A stretch of DNA of 64,000 bases from Calliopsis andreniformis (Eukaryota; Arthropoda; Insecta; Hymenoptera; Andrenidae), in the NCBI RefSeq assembly GCF_051401765.1, contig NW_027480467.1, positions 1,736,001-1,800,000 on the forward strand, read 5' to 3'. Made by a program: the position numbers and the translations under genes. This document shows positions 62,801 through 64,000 of this stretch, in pieces. The notes under the pieces were generated by a model that ran no database searches, had not been told where the DNA came from, and saw only the letters and a program-made list of their open reading frames with translations. Position 1 is the first letter of the stretch; each line of letters begins with the position of its first letter.

Positions 62801-64000
62801 CAATACTCAATCTTCAACACTCATTCATCAACCCTCAGTCCTCAATCATCAATACTCAATCTTCAACACTCATTCATCAACCCACAATCCTCAATCTTCA
62901 ATCCTCAATCCTCAATCTTCGATCCTCAATCTTCGATCCTCAATCCTCAATCCTCAATCATCAATCCTCAATCTTCAACACTCAATCCTCAATCCTCAAT
63001 CCTCAATCCTGAATCATCAATCCTCAATCTTCAATACTCAATCCTCAATCCTCAATCCTCAATACTCAACCTTCGATCCTCAATTCCCAATACTCAATAG
63101 AATATCCTGGATTCTCAGTATTCACTACTCAAACCTCAATCCTCAAGCATCAGCCCTCATCCTCCATCCTCAATAATCAATCCTCAAACCTCATTCTTCA
63201 ATCCTCAATACTCAATCTTCGATCCTCAATCCTCATTCCTCAAACCTCAATCCTCAATCCTCAATCCTGAATCATCAATCCTCAATCTTCAATACTCAAT
63301 CCTCAATCCTCAATCCTCAATACTCAACCTTCGGTCCTCAATTCCCAATACTCAATAGAATATCCTGGATTCTCAGTATTCACTACTCAAACCTCAATCC
63401 TCAAGCATCAGCCCTCATCCTCCATCCTCAATAATCAATCCTCAAACCTCATTCTTCAATCCTCAATACTCAATCTTCGATCCTCAATCCTCAACACTCA
63501 GTCCTCAATCCTCAATCCTCAGTCATGAATACTCAGTCTTCAATACTCAATCCTCAATCCTCAATCCTCAATCCTCAATCCTCAATCCTCAATCCTCAAT
63601 CCTCAATCCTCATTCCTCAAACCTCAATCCTCAACCCTCTGTCCTCATCCTCAATTCTCAATTCTCAATCCTCAATCCTCAATTCTCAATCTTCAATCCT
63701 CAATAATCAATCTCCAATCCTAGATCCTCAATCCCCAATCCTCAATCGTTAATCCTCAATCTTCAATCCTCAATCCCCAGTCCTCAATCCTCAATACTCA
63801 ATCTTCAATCCTCAATCCTCAATTCTCAATCCTCAATACTCAATCCTCAATCGTCAATCCTTAATCGTCAATCCTCAATCCCCAATCCTGAATCTTCAAT
63901 CCTCAATCCTCAACCCTCAATCCTCAATCCTCAATCTTCAATCCTCAATACTCAATCTTCAATCCTCAAATCCTCAATCCTCAATCTTCAATCCTCAATC
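59893..64000 (+). repeat. Terminal mosaic of 26-31 kb type blocks
   Basis: From 59,893 the sequence is of the 29.1-30.0 kb type (the TTCGACACACAACC string near 60,795 matches 29,667 and 55,892). A stretch near 61,790-61,880 is of the 10,250 island type. From 62,140 it is of the 26.4-27.5 kb type, and from about 63,490 it follows 56,677 onward at offset 6,813, including the CCTCAAATCC slip at 63,964 against 57,151. The array runs off the end of the window. No gene is visible. Confidence 0.8.
63000..63493 (+). repeat. 258-bp tandem pair
   Basis: The CTGAATCATC string at 63,009 recurs at 63,267, and the TTCG following ACTCAACC recurs at the same 258-bp spacing. Each copy carries one AGAATATCC marker. 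The copies differ by single bases, such as TTCGATCC against TTCGGTCC. Confidence 0.85.

Larger units (their letters stand above)
1..64000. repeat. Heptameric satellite array, CTCAATC unit, whole window
   Basis: The 7-bp unit CTCAATC (GATTGAG on the minus strand) runs from the first to the last base without a gene, transposon or other unrelated insertion. Canonical units are mixed with recurring variants: CTCAATA, TTCAATC, TCAGTCC, TCAACCC, TCAAACC, CATCAAT, TCGATCC, TGAATCC, and shortened six-base units such as TCATCC. Canonical plus strand is 3 C, 2 A, 2 T and no G, so plus-strand G occurs only in variants. The size, gene-free nature and nested higher-order repeats fit a eukaryotic satellite of constitutive heterochromatin; this is inference, since no flanking sequence or host marker is visible. 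Known simple telomere repeats and the pentameric human satellites do not match the unit. Confidence 0.97.

Noticed and set aside
1..64000. Telomere repeat array
   Set aside because: The G-rich strand would read GATTGAG or GGATTGA, which matches none of the telomere repeats I know (TTAGGG, TTTAGGG, TTAGG, TTGGGG and similar). The array is degenerate and built of kilobase higher-order units, unlike telomerase-made DNA.
1..64000. CRISPR array
   Set aside because: There are no repeats of 25-40 bp separated by unique spacers of constant length, and no cas genes. The repetition is continuous at 7 bp.
1..64000. Cyanobacterial short tandemly repeated repetitive (STRR) heptamers
   Set aside because: Those also are heptamers rich in CCCAAT, but they are short stretches between genes. 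A 64-kb gene-free array does not fit a bacterial chromosome.
1..64000. Human-type classical satellites II/III (GGAAT pentamer) or alphoid DNA
   Set aside because: The period here is seven, not five or about 171, and no run of GGAAT or CENP-B box motif is present.
1..64000. Window as a pure assembly or simulation artefact
   Set aside because: I cannot exclude errors in copy number, but the graded set of private variants, nested duplications of different ages and in-phase small indels look like natural satellite evolution rather than a stutter of one contig.

Overview
The whole 64 kb window is one uninterrupted satellite-DNA array. The unit is a degenerate heptamer, CTCAATC in one phase (GATTGAG on the other strand), so about 9,100 units are in view. 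Both ends of the window lie inside the array, so its true size is larger and its flanks are unseen. I find no gene, RNA gene, mobile element, CRISPR array, origin or credible regulatory site. The plus strand is almost free of G and the minus strand almost free of C. A gene-free array of this size and homogeneity points to eukaryotic heterochromatin (pericentromeric, subtelomeric or sex-chromosome type). The sequence does not identify the species or lineage.

Above the heptamer there is a nested hierarchy of longer repeats. It can be followed because variant heptamers and several strongly diverged islands act as barcodes. The largest level is a tandem duplication of about 26.1 kb: 4,611-30,751 is repeated as 30,752-about 56,990. 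The relation between the copies can be followed as a series of offset changes: 26,141; 27,300; 27,377; 29,945; 22,853; 23,971; 26,749; 26,205; 26,226. Each step marks a gain or loss of a block (+1,159, +77, +2,568, -7,092, +1,118, +2,778, -544, +21), and the sum is exact. Most blocks are themselves local tandem repeats: 7,092 bp (10.1-24.25 kb), 4,089 bp (3.3-8.9 kb), 2,568 bp (40.1-45.2 kb), about 1.11 kb in three copies (45.5-48.8 kb), 2,778 bp (48.86-52.5 kb), 1,750 bp (56.75-59.9 kb), 362 bp, 258 bp and 181 bp.

Layout: 1-3,289 is a mosaic of blocks seen elsewhere; 3,290-8,910 holds one full and one partial 4,089-bp unit; 8,911-10,099 is a joining block; 10,100-24,252 is the 7,092-bp tandem pair; 24,253-30,751 is a block rich in 362-bp units. 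From 30,752 the order repeats as the second 26-kb copy, with local expansions and losses. From 56,990 to the end lie short-period duplications and further partial copies of the 25-30 kb material.

All long open reading frames are on the plus strand and are artefacts. The heptamer has no stop codon in any plus-strand frame, all three frames read the same seven-residue cycle LNPQSSI, and the minus strand meets TGA every 21 bases in every frame. The points of interest are the repeat hierarchy, a recombination junction that can be placed to within about 88 bp, the diverged islands, and the extreme strand asymmetry, which leaves canonical units with only asymmetric cytosines.
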